DNA from: Coniella vitis
Taxonomy: Eukaryota > Ascomycota > Sordariomycetes > Diaporthales > Schizoparmaceae
NCBI GenBank assembly: GCA_011317545.1
Contig: WUJK01000010.1
Coordinates: 1,674,001-1,738,000, forward strand
DNA length: 64,000 nucleotides
Reading direction: 5' to 3'
Under the pieces are notes generated by a model. The model saw nothing but the letters and a program-made list of their open reading frames with translations. It was not told the origin of the DNA and did no database searches. How positions within the stretch are numbered: the stretch's first letter is position 1; the number at the start of each line of letters is the position of its first letter. The translations under genes were made by a program, and so were the position numbers. Below are positions 25,597-35,828 of the stretch, in pieces.

Positions 25597-26906
25597 CTGG
25601 CTGCTAACCATCAGGTTGAACAAGATCGTGATCGTTTTACATGGTAGACTTTTGTTTCGTTGGATCCCTCATGCGATCCTGCGTTGACCACAAGGACTAG
25701 GTATCATCACATAGTAGCGTGTGGAGGGAGCCAGCAGCTCAGCCAGCTCAGCCATCCAACTCCATAACCAGCCAGCCCGCGGGGCTTCCGCCCACCCAGC
25801 GAGCAATTTCTCGCAGCAAAATCAAGGCCATTGCTCTGCTCATTACTGTGTGTCCACGCACATAATCACCCAAATAACGTAGAAACCCACACGGACCATG
25901 CGCGGTGTCCGGACGCATGCCGAGGTTTGGTTTCGACAGATGGTCCTGGCCCTCATGATGATGATAATGACGACGACGACGACGACGAGAATGATGAAGA
26001 TTCTCCCCTCTCATCTAAGTCAGCTTTAGATCCTCACAACCGATCTTCAACAGTCTCTCGGTCCATGGCTTGTGCACGCCCGCTGTGCTGGAGAACAATT
26101 CAACGGCCGCAGGCGACAGGTTATGCGGCCCGGGTGCCAGCCAGGTACGGTACCACCCTGCAATAAGCTTATTGACGTGACATTTGCTTCAGGCACCGCG
26201 TCCTGACCCGCCTGGCTGGGGCAGAGGGCCGGTCAGGGCCATGCGCCCGCTGTGCCCGCTGTGCCCGCTGTAGTGCAGTGATTGTGACGGACAACAGGCC
26301 CCTGTCCATGGCACATTGGAGGGCTTTGCCCCATTGGCTCCAGGCGGAGGCGCCGGGAAATTAGCAGCTGGTTGTGCTGGGTGGTCGGCAGTGCTGTTTT
26401 CCTCTCAGCTCATCACCCTTGAACTCTGTTTTCGTTTCCTCTTTGGCCCTTTTGACTTTCTGGCCCTGCATTACCGTGTCGTTTAATTTGGTCCCCCGCC
26501 CGCTTTGTCCTTTATTGAACGCCAAGGCTGGCGGGTGTGTGTGTGTGTTGCAGGTGGTGTTGGTGGTGTTGGTGGCTCACAAACATGGCACGACTACGAG
26601 GCACGCTATTGGCAGCCCACACACCATCGTGGGGCCCTGTACTGTACGTACCTGGTTGCTGGTATAGCGTACCTGGTGCCTGGCTAGGGACGCACGAGCC
26701 CCTGAGCCAAGACAAGCCAAGCGCCTGGAAGGCCTGGGATGCTGAGCGCGGGTGACCCGCTACAAAGCGTGCCGCCCCAGGCGTCCCTCCACCTCATCTC
26801 CACCACGCCCACACCCACAGCCAACATGTCCACTCTCGTCGTGGCTTCGGTGATGTGATGACTAGCGAGCGAGATGGAGTGGGCAGCGACTGACTGACTG
26901 GCTGAC

Positions 26907-26910
<4 letters not shown>

Positions 26911-26941
<31 letters not shown>
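26911..26941. repeat. (TG)n microsatellite upstream of the Kre9-like gene
   Basis: About 15 TG units, roughly 370 bases before the ATG at 27310. Confidence 0.95.
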
Positions 26942-26944
<3 letters not shown>

Positions 26945-27309
26945 GTATGGGTGTGTGTGCCTAAATAAAAGTTGCTGCGCCTCTCCGTCGCCTCTTTTCT
27001 CACCTCGTGATCTTTTCTTCTTGCTTTTCTCTTCTCTTCTCTCCTCTGTTGTGTGCTCACCATCACCGATTCGATTTCAGTCCAGTCACTCTTTTATATA
27101 TCTCACGACAGAATCACAGCCCACGCTCCTTTGCACCCAAGCCCTTTTCCAACCCAAAACAACAACACACGGCCTCCGTTTCACTCGTTTATATCGGTGC
27201 CAACACAAGACATATATAACCATAAAAACAAAAAACAAACAGAGACTACTCTTATATATCCAATATCTTAATAATACCACCTCCCAAAACCAACTACAAC
27301 AAATCCATC

Positions 27310-28371
27310 ATGGCTTTCCGCACCTCCGCCCTCGCCCTCCTGGCCCTCGCCTCGGCCGTCTCGGCCCAGACCGCCGGCTTCGATGCCATCACGACGCCCC
27401 TGACCGACGAGAAGGTCCCCGCCTGTGCCAACTACGTCGTCAAGTGGGACTACACCTCGACCTACCCGTCGACCATCTCCATCCAGCTGCTCGAGGGTGC
27501 CAGCTCCACGACTCTGCAGCTGGGTCCCGTCCTTGCCAGTATGTTTGCCCCCCCCCCTTCTTTGACTGTCTGCCGAAATCAGCAGGGAAAAAGAAAAGGA
27601 AAAGAGAAAAAAAGATTAAACTGACATTGTGATATCATCCTCGTTCTAGGCGGCATTGACAACTCCCTCGGCCAGTACACCTGGGCTGTCGACTGCTCCC
27701 TCGGCGCAGACGCCACCTACGGCCTCAAGATCACCTACGACGCAGACTCGACGGGCAACACCTTCCAGTACTCCAACCCCTTCCAGATCGTCGCCTCTTC
27801 TTCTTCGTCTTCCTCGTCGTCTGCTGCTGCTGCCACCACCACCTCCTCCTCGGCCCTGACAACCAGTGCTGCTGCTGCCGCTGCCACCACCACCACCACC
27901 TCCTCTGCCGCCAGCGACGGAAAGCAAGACCAGGGCTTCTCCTCCTCCGAGACAGACACCGTCTTCTCCACCCAATACGTCACCATCACCTCGTGCGCCG
28001 CAACCGTCACCGACTGTCCCGCCCGCAGCACCGTCGTCTCCTCCCTCGTGAGCGCCGTGACCTCGAGCGCCGCCGCCGTCGGCGTTGCTGCCCCTGCTTC
28101 GTCCTCTGCCGCCGTCACCCCCGTCTTCAGCTCCGCCAGCTCCGCCGCCACCACCGGCAAGCCCTCCTACCCCGTCGCCGGCAACGGTACCTCGGGCGCC
28201 TCCTCCCCCAACGGCCTCGGAACCGTCACCCTGCCCGCCAAGTCGTCCACCACGGGCGGTGCCTCGGCGGCGAGCGCCACGACCGCGATTGTCACGGCCG
28301 GTGCGGCCAAGGTTGCGGCCGGCTCGTTTGCTGCTGTTGCTGGCTTGGCTGCTGCCATGTTTGCTCTGTAA
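27310..28371 (+). CDS. GPI-anchored Ser/Thr-rich surface protein with Kre9/Knh1-like N-terminal domain
   Basis: Two exons, 27310-27538 and 27650-28371, encode 316 residues. Residues 1-19 are a signal peptide ending SAVSA-Q. Residues about 20-137 match the short beta-sandwich seen at the start of many fungal wall proteins (Kre9/Knh1-like): ITTPLTDEKVPACANYVVKW, SISIQLLEG, YTWAVDCSLG, TYGLKITYD, NPFQIV. A long Ser/Ala/Thr-rich region follows, then a hydrophobic tail (AGSFAAVAGLAAAMFAL) typical of a GPI attachment signal. The protein should sit at the plasma membrane or be linked to wall glucan. Its exact role is unknown; family members affect beta-1,6-glucan or are simply structural. Ser, Thr and Ala runs derive from triplet repeats. 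Confidence 0.88.
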
Positions 28372-28389
28372 GGAGGGAGAGGTATTTAG

Positions 28390-28429
<40 letters not shown>

Positions 28430-28900
28430 TTGTGTGAGTGAGAGAGAGTGTGTGTGTGTGTGTGTGAGAGAGAAGCATGGAGAGAGAGAGGGGGGAATTC
28501 CTTTTTAAATGTGGATGATTTTGGTTATGAATTGTTTTGGATACCCTGGCTTGATAAGAGAGTAATGGTAGCTGAAATATATCAATTGCAAGTTGGAAAA
28601 CACAATTTTCTGAGTTGATTGGTTGTATTGATTCCATTCTCGGTTCAAATGAGATCCTCGCCGAGGGAATCCCCTGATGCTGTATCGCAGTGCTGCCCGG
28701 TTCCATTTCGATTTGGATACCAAGGAAAACAGACTACAATTTATTTGCTAGTCAGGACAGGCTTGAACTAAAGCACGTTTCCCAAACTATAATATACCGG
28801 ACCCCAGGCTCCCAGCCATCTGCAGAACTCTTCTAACCTCTAATGGCTGCACACAATCGAGGACCCTCAAGCGCAGTCACATTGCATCCGGGCCCTCCAC
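28372..28900. other. convergent spacer with TA/TG/GA microsatellites
   Basis: The 3' flank of the Kre9-like gene starts with an alternating (TA)n-(TG)n-(GA)n block at about 28391-28490. The remainder is plain AT-rich sequence. No gene is supported. Confidence 0.6.
28391..28490. repeat. compound TA/TG/GA microsatellite
   Basis: A TATA run passes into TG repeats, then a GA run, more TG and a final GA run, all within 20-120 bases of the stop codon of the Kre9-like gene and probably in its 3' UTR. Confidence 0.9.
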
Positions 28901-30244
28901 TCAGAATCCATTCACCAGGCTCCAATTGTCCAGAACAGCCTTCAATCTCTTGGTCAAGTCCGGCTCCGCACAATCACCGCAATACCAAGCAGACACGATG
29001 GCCTCGTCGTTTCGAAACGGGTCTGCAATCCTGTAAATATTCTCACCACTGTAGAGCAGTTGTCCCATGGCGCTTTCGCCGCAACTTAAGCATCTGGTGC
29101 TCCCAATCGCGTCATTTAGGTTGATGAGCGTGACCTCGTTGTCGTCGGGAAAGATCCACATGTCGGCAAACCGCTCCATGCTTTCCATGTATTCATCAGT
29201 CGCACCAACCGTCTCGTTTGGCCGCACATCCATTTCTTCTGTAGCCACTCCATGGTAGCTCAGGATTATTGTGATTTGCGTCAGAAGCAGCTGGAGCCGG
29301 CTAGCGTGCGCATGAGTGTTCCCCTTGAGTTCGACAGCGAGTCGAAGAGTCGTCGTCAGCGTTTGCGTGTAGCCGTCCAGATTGAAACTAGACGCCCCGA
29401 CTATTTCGCCATCGGTCGTTTGCAGAAATCCGTTTGGTGTTATTACATGGGTCGCCTTGACAAGCAGGATGGAGATGAGGTCCGAGATCAGTCGGCCCTC
29501 AATGTACTCGTGGAGTCGTGTACACTGGAGGGATTCCCCCAGCAACCAGAGCTGATACAGTTGGCGCGGACAATGAACGTTGACTGGTTGTATCGAGCCC
29601 TCAGGGCTACTCATCTCATACCATCCAATGTCATACTAGACCATTGGGTGCTCCAGGTTTGGGAGTTCTGCCAAGTTTGCCGTGCCTCAGTACAGGTCTC
29701 TGTGAAATCAATGAAGAAGATGAAAACCAATAAAAAAAAGGCAAGATTTGGAGTGTTACATCTACATATAAAAGAGCCACTCACCGCCAGTGTAGAGAAA
29801 CTCCAAGACCATATGCAAGGCATCTGGATCTCCGCAAAAGATCGGCCACCATATAACACCCGTTTGCTGGTTCTATACAAAGTTACCCCACAATCAGTAT
29901 ACAAATACGTGTCCAGCGCATACAGCCACGAGAACAGCGAGAAACAGAAAGGCAAAGAAAAGGACGAGCGTGGCTATGACCATACCAAGAAATCCGAGCC
30001 AGAAAGTCCCGCACAGGCTTCGTAGAAGAACTTGCTCAAGCTCTCATCCGTAATAATAGCTCGGTGTAGAGGCCAACTGAGTCCCTGGCATTGTAAAGTA
30101 ATGTCCGAGTCCATGCCCAGTGTGCGGAGCCTAGAGTGAGGAGTTATCAGCTTTTTCTTTCTTGCTTTCATCTATCGCGAGTCGATACATCGTTCTCTAT
30201 CCGTCTTGGATGGGGAAACAAACTTACAACTCTGGAGTAGCCAT
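28901..30244 (-). pseudogene. BTB/POZ-domain protein gene with an apparent in-frame stop
   Basis: Best model: exons 30244-30228, 30130-29986, 29866-29785 and 29685-28901. The spliced start reads MATPELLRTLGMDSDITLQCQ, then GLSWPLHRAIITDESLSKFF, then QTGVIWWPIFCGDPDALHMVLEFLYTGG, a fungal BTB/POZ fold. The following exon continues ANLAELPNLEHPMV, then a TAG at 29638-29636, then YDIGWYEMSSPEGSIQPVN and a 237-codon open frame ending VNGF. That C-terminal part has two CxxC pairs (RCLSCGE and WYCGDCAE), a zinc-knuckle-like arrangement. The stop may be a true nonsense mutation (CAG to TAG would fit a C-to-T change at CpA), a sequencing error, or a splice I mis-assigned. If intact, the protein would be a probable protein-interaction adaptor. 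Confidence 0.6.
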
Positions 30245-31002
30245 GGCGATTCTGGGCAGTTGGCAGATATATTTGCGCAAAGCGTCGGTATGAGGGCCGA
30301 GGACATGTACGGTAAAGATATGGCCAGGCGATAACGAGACGAATGTGGTCGTAAATAAACAAGCACCTCGGTCCTATGTTGTTACGAATGATAGGGTAGG
30401 TATCAAAAGGAATCCAGCCAACGGTGATAAAGCGAATGGGGAGTCATCGAAATCAATGTTTTGAACTGTCCAGCCATCTTGCTTTTTTCCCTCATGGCTT
30501 CGTGGGTACGTACTTTGGCAACTCTGTCCGGCAGGTGCCCATGGAGTTCAGTTCATTCCTTTCTCCATGAATCATAAGTATAACGAAAGTGCAACCAACT
30601 GCAATTCTCAACCACCAACAGAAAGAAAAGGATAAACAGAAAACAAAAAACCATCCCTTCAAGATATCCAACCAGGCACTGCTTCTGAAAGCAAAGCTAC
30701 CTAATTAGAAGAAAAAAAAAAGCCCCCAGCCATCCCGAATGTTGTATTACTTGGTTAAATCGACGTTTTGTAATAATGTCCACTGTGAGACTCACAGTGC
30801 GCTCCCCCCCTTCCGAAACTTGACGTCATCAGCATCGCCATCTTCTTCTCTCTCAACGGCCCATGGCACATCGCCAGCCAGTGCCATTCACCTCTGTATC
30901 TTCCTTTCCTCAGAACATCACCTCCTGCCCAATTTACATTTTACAAGTCTCTTCATACTCATTCCTCATACTCACAAGAACGCCACTTCACAAACCCGCA
31001 AA
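30245..31002. other. divergent promoter spacer between BTB and GFA genes
   Basis: AT-rich with a run of 11 A near 30712-30722. It serves as promoter region for both divergent neighbours. No gene is supported. Confidence 0.5.
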
Positions 31003-31836
31003 ATGGCCTCGTCCACCACAGAGCCACAGCACAAACAACAACAACCTCCACCACCAAGCCAAGTCCAACCCCAAGACCTCTCGGCAAGAGACCAACATGA
31101 CTCCTCATGGAAACACGACCATCCCTACAAAAGGCCAGGTGAGCCCAACGACGATAGCAGCGAGTTCAAGGTGCACTGGGAAGGATCCTGTCACTGCGGA
31201 CGCATCCAATACGTGCTGGGTCGCGAGGCGCCGTTGGCGTCCAAGTACTGCCATTGTGGTGATTGCCAAACGATGCATGCTGTATGTACCTTGCTCACGT
31301 GGCTTTGTAGTGTTCTTCTGTTCAATTTAACCAATCTTCTTGCTCCTTTGTGATCTCTTGGTGTTCATGAAGCAGATCAAAAGACTAGCAGTCACTCCCT
31401 TTGTTCCCCTCCCACTTCCCTCTTTTCTTCGAAACCGGCCAGATGTGTATCTGACAAGCCCACCCAGGCCGCTTTCCAATGGGCAACCATCTTCCACAAA
31501 TCCGACCTGCGCTTCAGCCAGGGAGCAGACGGTCTCGCATTTTACTCTGCTACCCTCAAAAAGCCTGTCCACTCTTTACCCTGTAAAGTCTACTGCGCCA
31601 CCTGCCACACGCCCATTCTCGATGAAGGCCGCAACATGATCATGCTGTTCCCCGAGCTCTTGCACGGCATCAAAACCGCCCGGGGCCGCGAGGCGTTCAA
31701 AATTCATGATCATATCTGTTGGCCTGGACGCGTGGTAGACGAGGGTGTGTTTGAGGGAGATGGCGTCAAAAAGTGGCGTGGGGTGGATGGCCGGAGCGAG
31801 CTCGTTGATGATGGCAGTGGCAAGGGAGGCAAGTGA
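31003..31836 (+). CDS. GFA/CENP-V-type zinc protein (glutathione-dependent formaldehyde-activating-like)
   Basis: Two exons, 31003-31281 and 31468-31836, give 215 residues. After a 55-residue Gln/Pro-rich tail the GFA fold begins: GSCHCGRIQY (Cys63, Cys65), then YCHCGDCQ (Cys83, 85, 88), then AAFQWATIFH after the intron, and KVYCATCHTPI (Cys136, Cys139). This is the full set of zinc-binding cysteines of the family. The bacterial prototype joins formaldehyde and glutathione, but most fungal members are of unknown substrate, so the name describes the fold only. No signal peptide is seen, so it is probably cytosolic. The 186-nt intron is larger than most here. The long N-terminal Gln/Pro tail is unusual for this small family. 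Confidence 0.85.
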
Positions 31837-31934
31837 TTAGCTGTCATATCGAGCTTTAACTACATTTGCTTGTATCCTAGATTTGTATATATATCTGTAG
31901 ACAGCAGCGGATTTAGCCAACCAAAGCTCTTATT

Positions 31935-33632
31935 TCAGACGGCTACCCCCACAGGCAAAGCGATAACCTGCTCGTTTGTGAGATATCCACACGGTGACAA
32001 GTAAGCCAACGAGTTATCCTCACCACTTTGATCTTCCGTCAAGCATAGGCTCGAGCCAGCATTGACAAGGTTACCAGAGACAAAGTAGTCCCATCGGTTT
32101 GAAGTGCCAACATCACACCCAGACGTGTGCGAAACAGCGTTGCCCTCCCACACTGTGAGACATGTACCTGGCTTGAGGAGGCTGTTGACGTGTCCATCAG
32201 GTCGAACTCTCCACACTTGAGCATCCGAGCCGGTGCAGTTGGCCCATGTCACAGAACCAGACGTCGAGTCGGTCAGACAGTGTAGCGAGTATGTATTGAA
32301 GATCATGCCTGTAGGGTATGTGCGGATTGCATCGCCTAGAGATGGATTCGACAGCCGATAGACGCCAGTGCCGTGTGAGGGAATGTTACTGGCCGTGACG
32401 CCTGTAGCATTAATGCTGACTGTGGTATTGTAACTTGTCCAGAGATCTCTGACCACGATGCGGGCGGGCGTGGCCAATTCATCTGGGAAGATACCAATCC
32501 GGGCCCACGGTACGCTGAGGTTCCCCGAAAAGTTGCCGCGATTCAACACCGTCACCAATCGGTCTCCATTATATAGGCTCTTCGTTAAGACATCCCATGT
32601 CCCATCCTGACTGACGAGTGTAGCTTGCTGTACAAGAGGATCTTGATTGACGGCGATCAAGTCTCGGTTCGTCAGGTACTCTACTTCGACAGCAGTCATG
32701 TTGAGCACATCCGTGCTCAAGATGAGTGGAGCGCTTAGACTGCACCACAGCGCAAAATGGCTTCGACGCTCATCGTCCGTATAGTCAAAGTGATCAACAT
32801 TCAAAAAGTCTGGGTCGTTCACATAGCCAGGACGTTGAAAACGGGCAAGCAGCACTTCTTCACCGTAGTTGAAGAGCACTGAATCCCATCCTGTGATATC
32901 CGGCCAGTAGTTGGTGCTGTTCCACACCAACGTGTCGCGCGAGTGACGGGCGAGCTGACCGAATTGGGGCACCCATGTCATGACCGTGTACCAGTCCGTC
33001 AGATTGTCCTCCGAAGCAAAGTAGGCTGGAGCTGACTGGGAGAAAACCATCTGATTCGGCCACATGGAGGACAGAATGCTGTGCCACTTGCCATAGACCG
33101 CCTTGTACGCGGCCTCGGACGTGTCTGGCATGTTGCAGCCGTCGAGCTTGAGATATTCAAAGCCCCAGTCGGCAAAAGTAGCCGCATCCAGCGCCTCATA
33201 GCCGTACGCGCCTGGGAAGCCACCGCATGAGCGGTTGCCGGCATCGGTATAGATTCCAGGCTTGAAGCCGAGTGTTTTGAGGAAATTGGTAAGCCAGGGC
33301 AGACCGCGAGGGAACTTGGCAGGATCCCACTGCATGCTGCCATTCGCGGCACGAGTCATAAGAGACCACTCGTCATCGAGGTTAATGCGATCATAGCCCG
33401 CGGCGAGCAGTCCCTTGGCGACCATGGCCTCTGCTGTTTGCACAAAGAGGGACTCATTCAGAGCCCCCATGTAGCGTGACCAGTCATTGAAACCCATAGG
33501 AGGCAGGGGAGATAGCACTCCTGGCGGGTCGAAACCTGCCCATGCAGGGGCGACGAGCACGGCCGCAGCGAGGAGCAACATTGCGTGCGCTTCGCGGGCG
33601 AACTTTGTCGACAATGGCGAGTCCAAAGGCAA
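31935..33632 (-). CDS. secreted alpha-galactosidase (GH27) with C-terminal ricin-type lectin domain
   Basis: Single exon of 565 codons. The catalytic domain starts PPMGFNDWSRYM and has DDEW, then GIYTDAGNRSCGG, then the nucleophile region FEYLKLDGCN (Asp about 164), then WPDITGWDS with the likely acid/base Asp about 245. A beta-sandwich follows, and from about residue 430 a ricin-B-like (CBM13) module with QVWRVRPDG and CLTVWEG repeats. The fusion resembles Aspergillus AglA-type enzymes. It would remove terminal alpha-galactose from galactomannan or raffinose-type sugars outside the cell. The annotated Met is followed by 17 polar residues; the second Met (33581) gives a textbook signal peptide MLLLAAAVLVAPAWA and may be the true start. 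The gene ends about 100 bases from the convergent GFA gene. Confidence 0.95.
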   Translation of the reverse strand: MPLDSPLSTKFAREAHAMLLLAAAVLVAPAWAGFDPPGVLSPLPPMGFNDWSRYMGALNESLFVQTAEAMVAKGLLAAGYDRINLDDEWSLMTRAANGSMQWDPAKFPRGLPWLTNFLKTLGFKPGIYTDAGNRSCGGFPGAYGYEALDAATFADWGFEYLKLDGCNMPDTSEAAYKAVYGKWHSILSSMWPNQMVFSQSAPAYFASEDNLTDWYTVMTWVPQFGQLARHSRDTLVWNSTNYWPDITGWDSVLFNYGEEVLLARFQRPGYVNDPDFLNVDHFDYTDDERRSHFALWCSLSAPLILSTDVLNMTAVEVEYLTNRDLIAVNQDPLVQQATLVSQDGTWDVLTKSLYNGDRLVTVLNRGNFSGNLSVPWARIGIFPDELATPARIVVRDLWTSYNTTVSINATGVTASNIPSHGTGVYRLSNPSLGDAIRTYPTGMIFNTYSLHCLTDSTSGSVTWANCTGSDAQVWRVRPDGHVNSLLKPGTCLTVWEGNAVSHTSGCDVGTSNRWDYFVSGNLVNAGSSLCLTEDQSGEDNSLAYLSPCGYLTNEQVIALPVGVAV

Positions 33633-34943
33633 CGACGGCGCAACGTGGTATGGGATGTCTCGAGCTAGAGCTCAGCGTCGATGCAAGGGAGGAAACAGAT
33701 CGTGGTAGCTGTGCTGATGGCAAGATGAAAACGAGGATGAAGACTGTAATTTAGGCATGTTCTCTTCTTCAGTTGCCCGCCGTCTCGCAGATCACTGGCT
33801 GGGCCTGTGGTTGCCCGTCAGGAAAGTCGTGAGGCTAGGTTGCAAGGTTACATACATGAACTCTCGGCACGCTAGCCATGCGGGCTTTGGGTCGTACATG
33901 CACGACCGGTGGGATCAGCGCGCGCCGCACGAGCAGACGGACAGATCTGGAGGGAGAAACACGCATGCTGGAGAAGCAATGCCAGAGCTGAACTTGCTGC
34001 AGTGGAGCGGGGTCACAGTTCCGTGTATGCAGACCTGGTTGCTCCGGCAATTGTGACGGGCGGTGCGAGGCCGTTGCCGTGTGTTCCGGTTGCGGTGGTT
34101 GTGTGGGAATCGGACTGACAGGTTGCTAAACATTGGAGGAAATCGGTGAAGGCAATCGCAAGATGCAACAATCGTTTTGCTGTCTTTCATTTGGCCTTGA
34201 CGGTGGTGCCCTCTGCGAAGAGGATGGGTTAGCCATACAGAGTAGCAACCACAAGCAGACAAATGCAGTCCAAGGCAGGCTGGAAAACACACCAAGCAAG
34301 CCGCAATCAAACGAAAAGAAGAAACGGAAAGCCAGCAAGCAAGCAAGCAGCCAACCCCCAGACAGGTAGACAAGGCTGAATGGATATAAACTGAGAAGCG
34401 GGCGGCTGGAATTGCAGTATGGACTTCCACCATTTCTTCTGGCAATGCAACGTTCCATGGCTGTCGCTCCGGATTGGCACCGGCAACTGCAAGCCAGGCC
34501 ACCATTTCCGATGGTGGTAGACGCGTGGTGATGGGTCGAGCTGAGCCAAAGCAGTGGCATCGAGGCTGTGTTGCTAGTGAGTTGTCGCTGGTGACTCCTC
34601 GCTAGTGGTCATGGTTGCTGGGAGGAGCGAGGATGAGGAGGGGGAGGAAAAGCTGACGATAAAGCAGGCGCCCGCGTGTACGGAGGCTGCTAGGGCTTAC
34701 AGCGCTGTAGCCCCGCTAACTCTAATTCAACGTCAGCCCTGGCCTCGCCGTTCAACACTGATACTTAACGGCAGGAGCATCTCACCACCAGCAGCCTTCT
34801 CGGCACAACTTGAACTTCAGAGCTTCATCCTTTTGATCATCCACTGCCGATTTCCATTCTTCACCATCAAATCATCCGCAATCCTGCTTCGTCTCGCTGT
34901 CCACATACTTCAACCGGCATCACATCGCATCGCAGAACCCACC
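33633..34943. other. 1.3-kb divergent intergenic region
   Basis: Between the GH27 gene (minus) and the dioxygenase (plus). A frame upstream of and in phase with the dioxygenase is open from 34605, but it lacks family similarity and probably represents leader sequence. No gene is supported. Confidence 0.55.
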
Positions 34944-35828
34944 ATGGCAGCCTCATCTCTGCTCGACCGTCTCAACCGTGATGGCTTCGTCGTCATCCCC
35001 TCGGCCATTTCCCCCGACCAGCTGACCCAGCTTCGTGATGCTGCCGAGAAAGTCACGTCGATTGCTCGAGCTGGAAAGTGGCCCAGCGTGCGGACCCTTC
35101 CGAAGCAGTTCCCTCCCTGGCCAAAGAACTCGCCCGAGGTGGCCAAGGAGCACGGCATCTGGGGCGTCCAGGGCATGATGCACCCAGACCTGCCGGGCTC
35201 TTCCACCTTTGTCGCCATGTACTTTAGCGACGCTGTCATTTCCCCGACCAAAGAGCTGCTCCAGTGCTCCGATGACGACCTCGTCATGGAACTCTTCAAC
35301 CTACTTGTCCGCCCCGACCATGACTTTGAACTGCGCTGGCACCGTGACGACATACCCGCTACTGCAACACCAGAGGAAGAGCTCGAAAGACTCAGCCAGC
35401 CTGCCTATTCGGCCCAGTGGAACCTTGCACTCTACGACGACGCAAGCCTCATCGTCGTTCCTGGGAGCCACAGTCGCGCAAGAACCGAGGTAGAAAGGGC
35501 TGCTGATCCCTTCGAAAAGCAAATCCCGGGGCAGTTAATTGTGCAGCTCAAGGCCGGTGATGTTGTCTTCTACAATAACAACATCCTCCACCGGGGCGCA
35601 TATAACTCCAAAGTCGACAGACTGACCCTCCACGGAAGTGCTGGCCATGTGGATGGGTCCACACTCAGAGCCCGCAATGTTCTGCAGCACGGCCTAGTAG
35701 ACTGGATTGACCGGGTGGATTTCAGTGCCCTTGACGACAAAACAAAAATACGAGCTGAGAAGATGAAGGCTAGCCTAGTGAAGCTGGGCCAAGAAGCCGG
35801 TGATGTCGGCTATTCCCTGGACGGTTGA
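34944..35828 (+). CDS. phytanoyl-CoA dioxygenase (PhyH) family 2-oxoglutarate/Fe(II) oxygenase
   Basis: Single exon of 294 residues. The start MAASSLLDRLNRDGFVVIPS follows CACC and gives the usual PhyH opening. The iron triad is complete: His133 and Asp135 in RWHRDDIP, and His216 in NILHRGAY. Arg226 in VDRLTLH is placed to bind 2-oxoglutarate. LIVVPGSHSRAR is the family's substrate-side loop and AGDVVFYNNN precedes the distal His. The chemistry should be oxygen-dependent hydroxylation coupled to 2-oxoglutarate decarboxylation. The substrate is unknown; fungal relatives act both in lipid and secondary metabolism. No targeting peptide is obvious, so the location is probably cytosolic or peroxisomal. 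An upstream in-phase open stretch from 34605 is treated as untranslated. Confidence 0.88.
   Translation: MAASSLLDRLNRDGFVVIPSAISPDQLTQLRDAAEKVTSIARAGKWPSVRTLPKQFPPWPKNSPEVAKEHGIWGVQGMMHPDLPGSSTFVAMYFSDAVISPTKELLQCSDDDLVMELFNLLVRPDHDFELRWHRDDIPATATPEEELERLSQPAYSAQWNLALYDDASLIVVPGSHSRARTEVERAADPFEKQIPGQLIVQLKAGDVVFYNNNILHRGAYNSKVDRLTLHGSAGHVDGSTLRARNVLQHGLVDWIDRVDFSALDDKTKIRAEKMKASLVKLGQEAGDVGYSLDG

Larger units (their letters stand above)
23320..27309. other. 4-kb gene-free spacer dense in microsatellites
   Basis: Between the CAP gene and the Kre9-like gene. It contains a 64-base TG tract, a 59-base TGAG tract, a run of about 13 C near 24802-24814, GAA runs near 24857, a CGA run near 25970-25987, a CCGCTGTGC-type triplication near 26243-26271, and another TG tract just upstream of the next gene. 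No coding region is supported. Confidence 0.6.

Noticed and set aside
34605..34943. In-phase N-terminal extension of the dioxygenase
   Set aside because: The extension lacks similarity to the family, and the ATG at 34944 has good context and the expected N-terminal motif.
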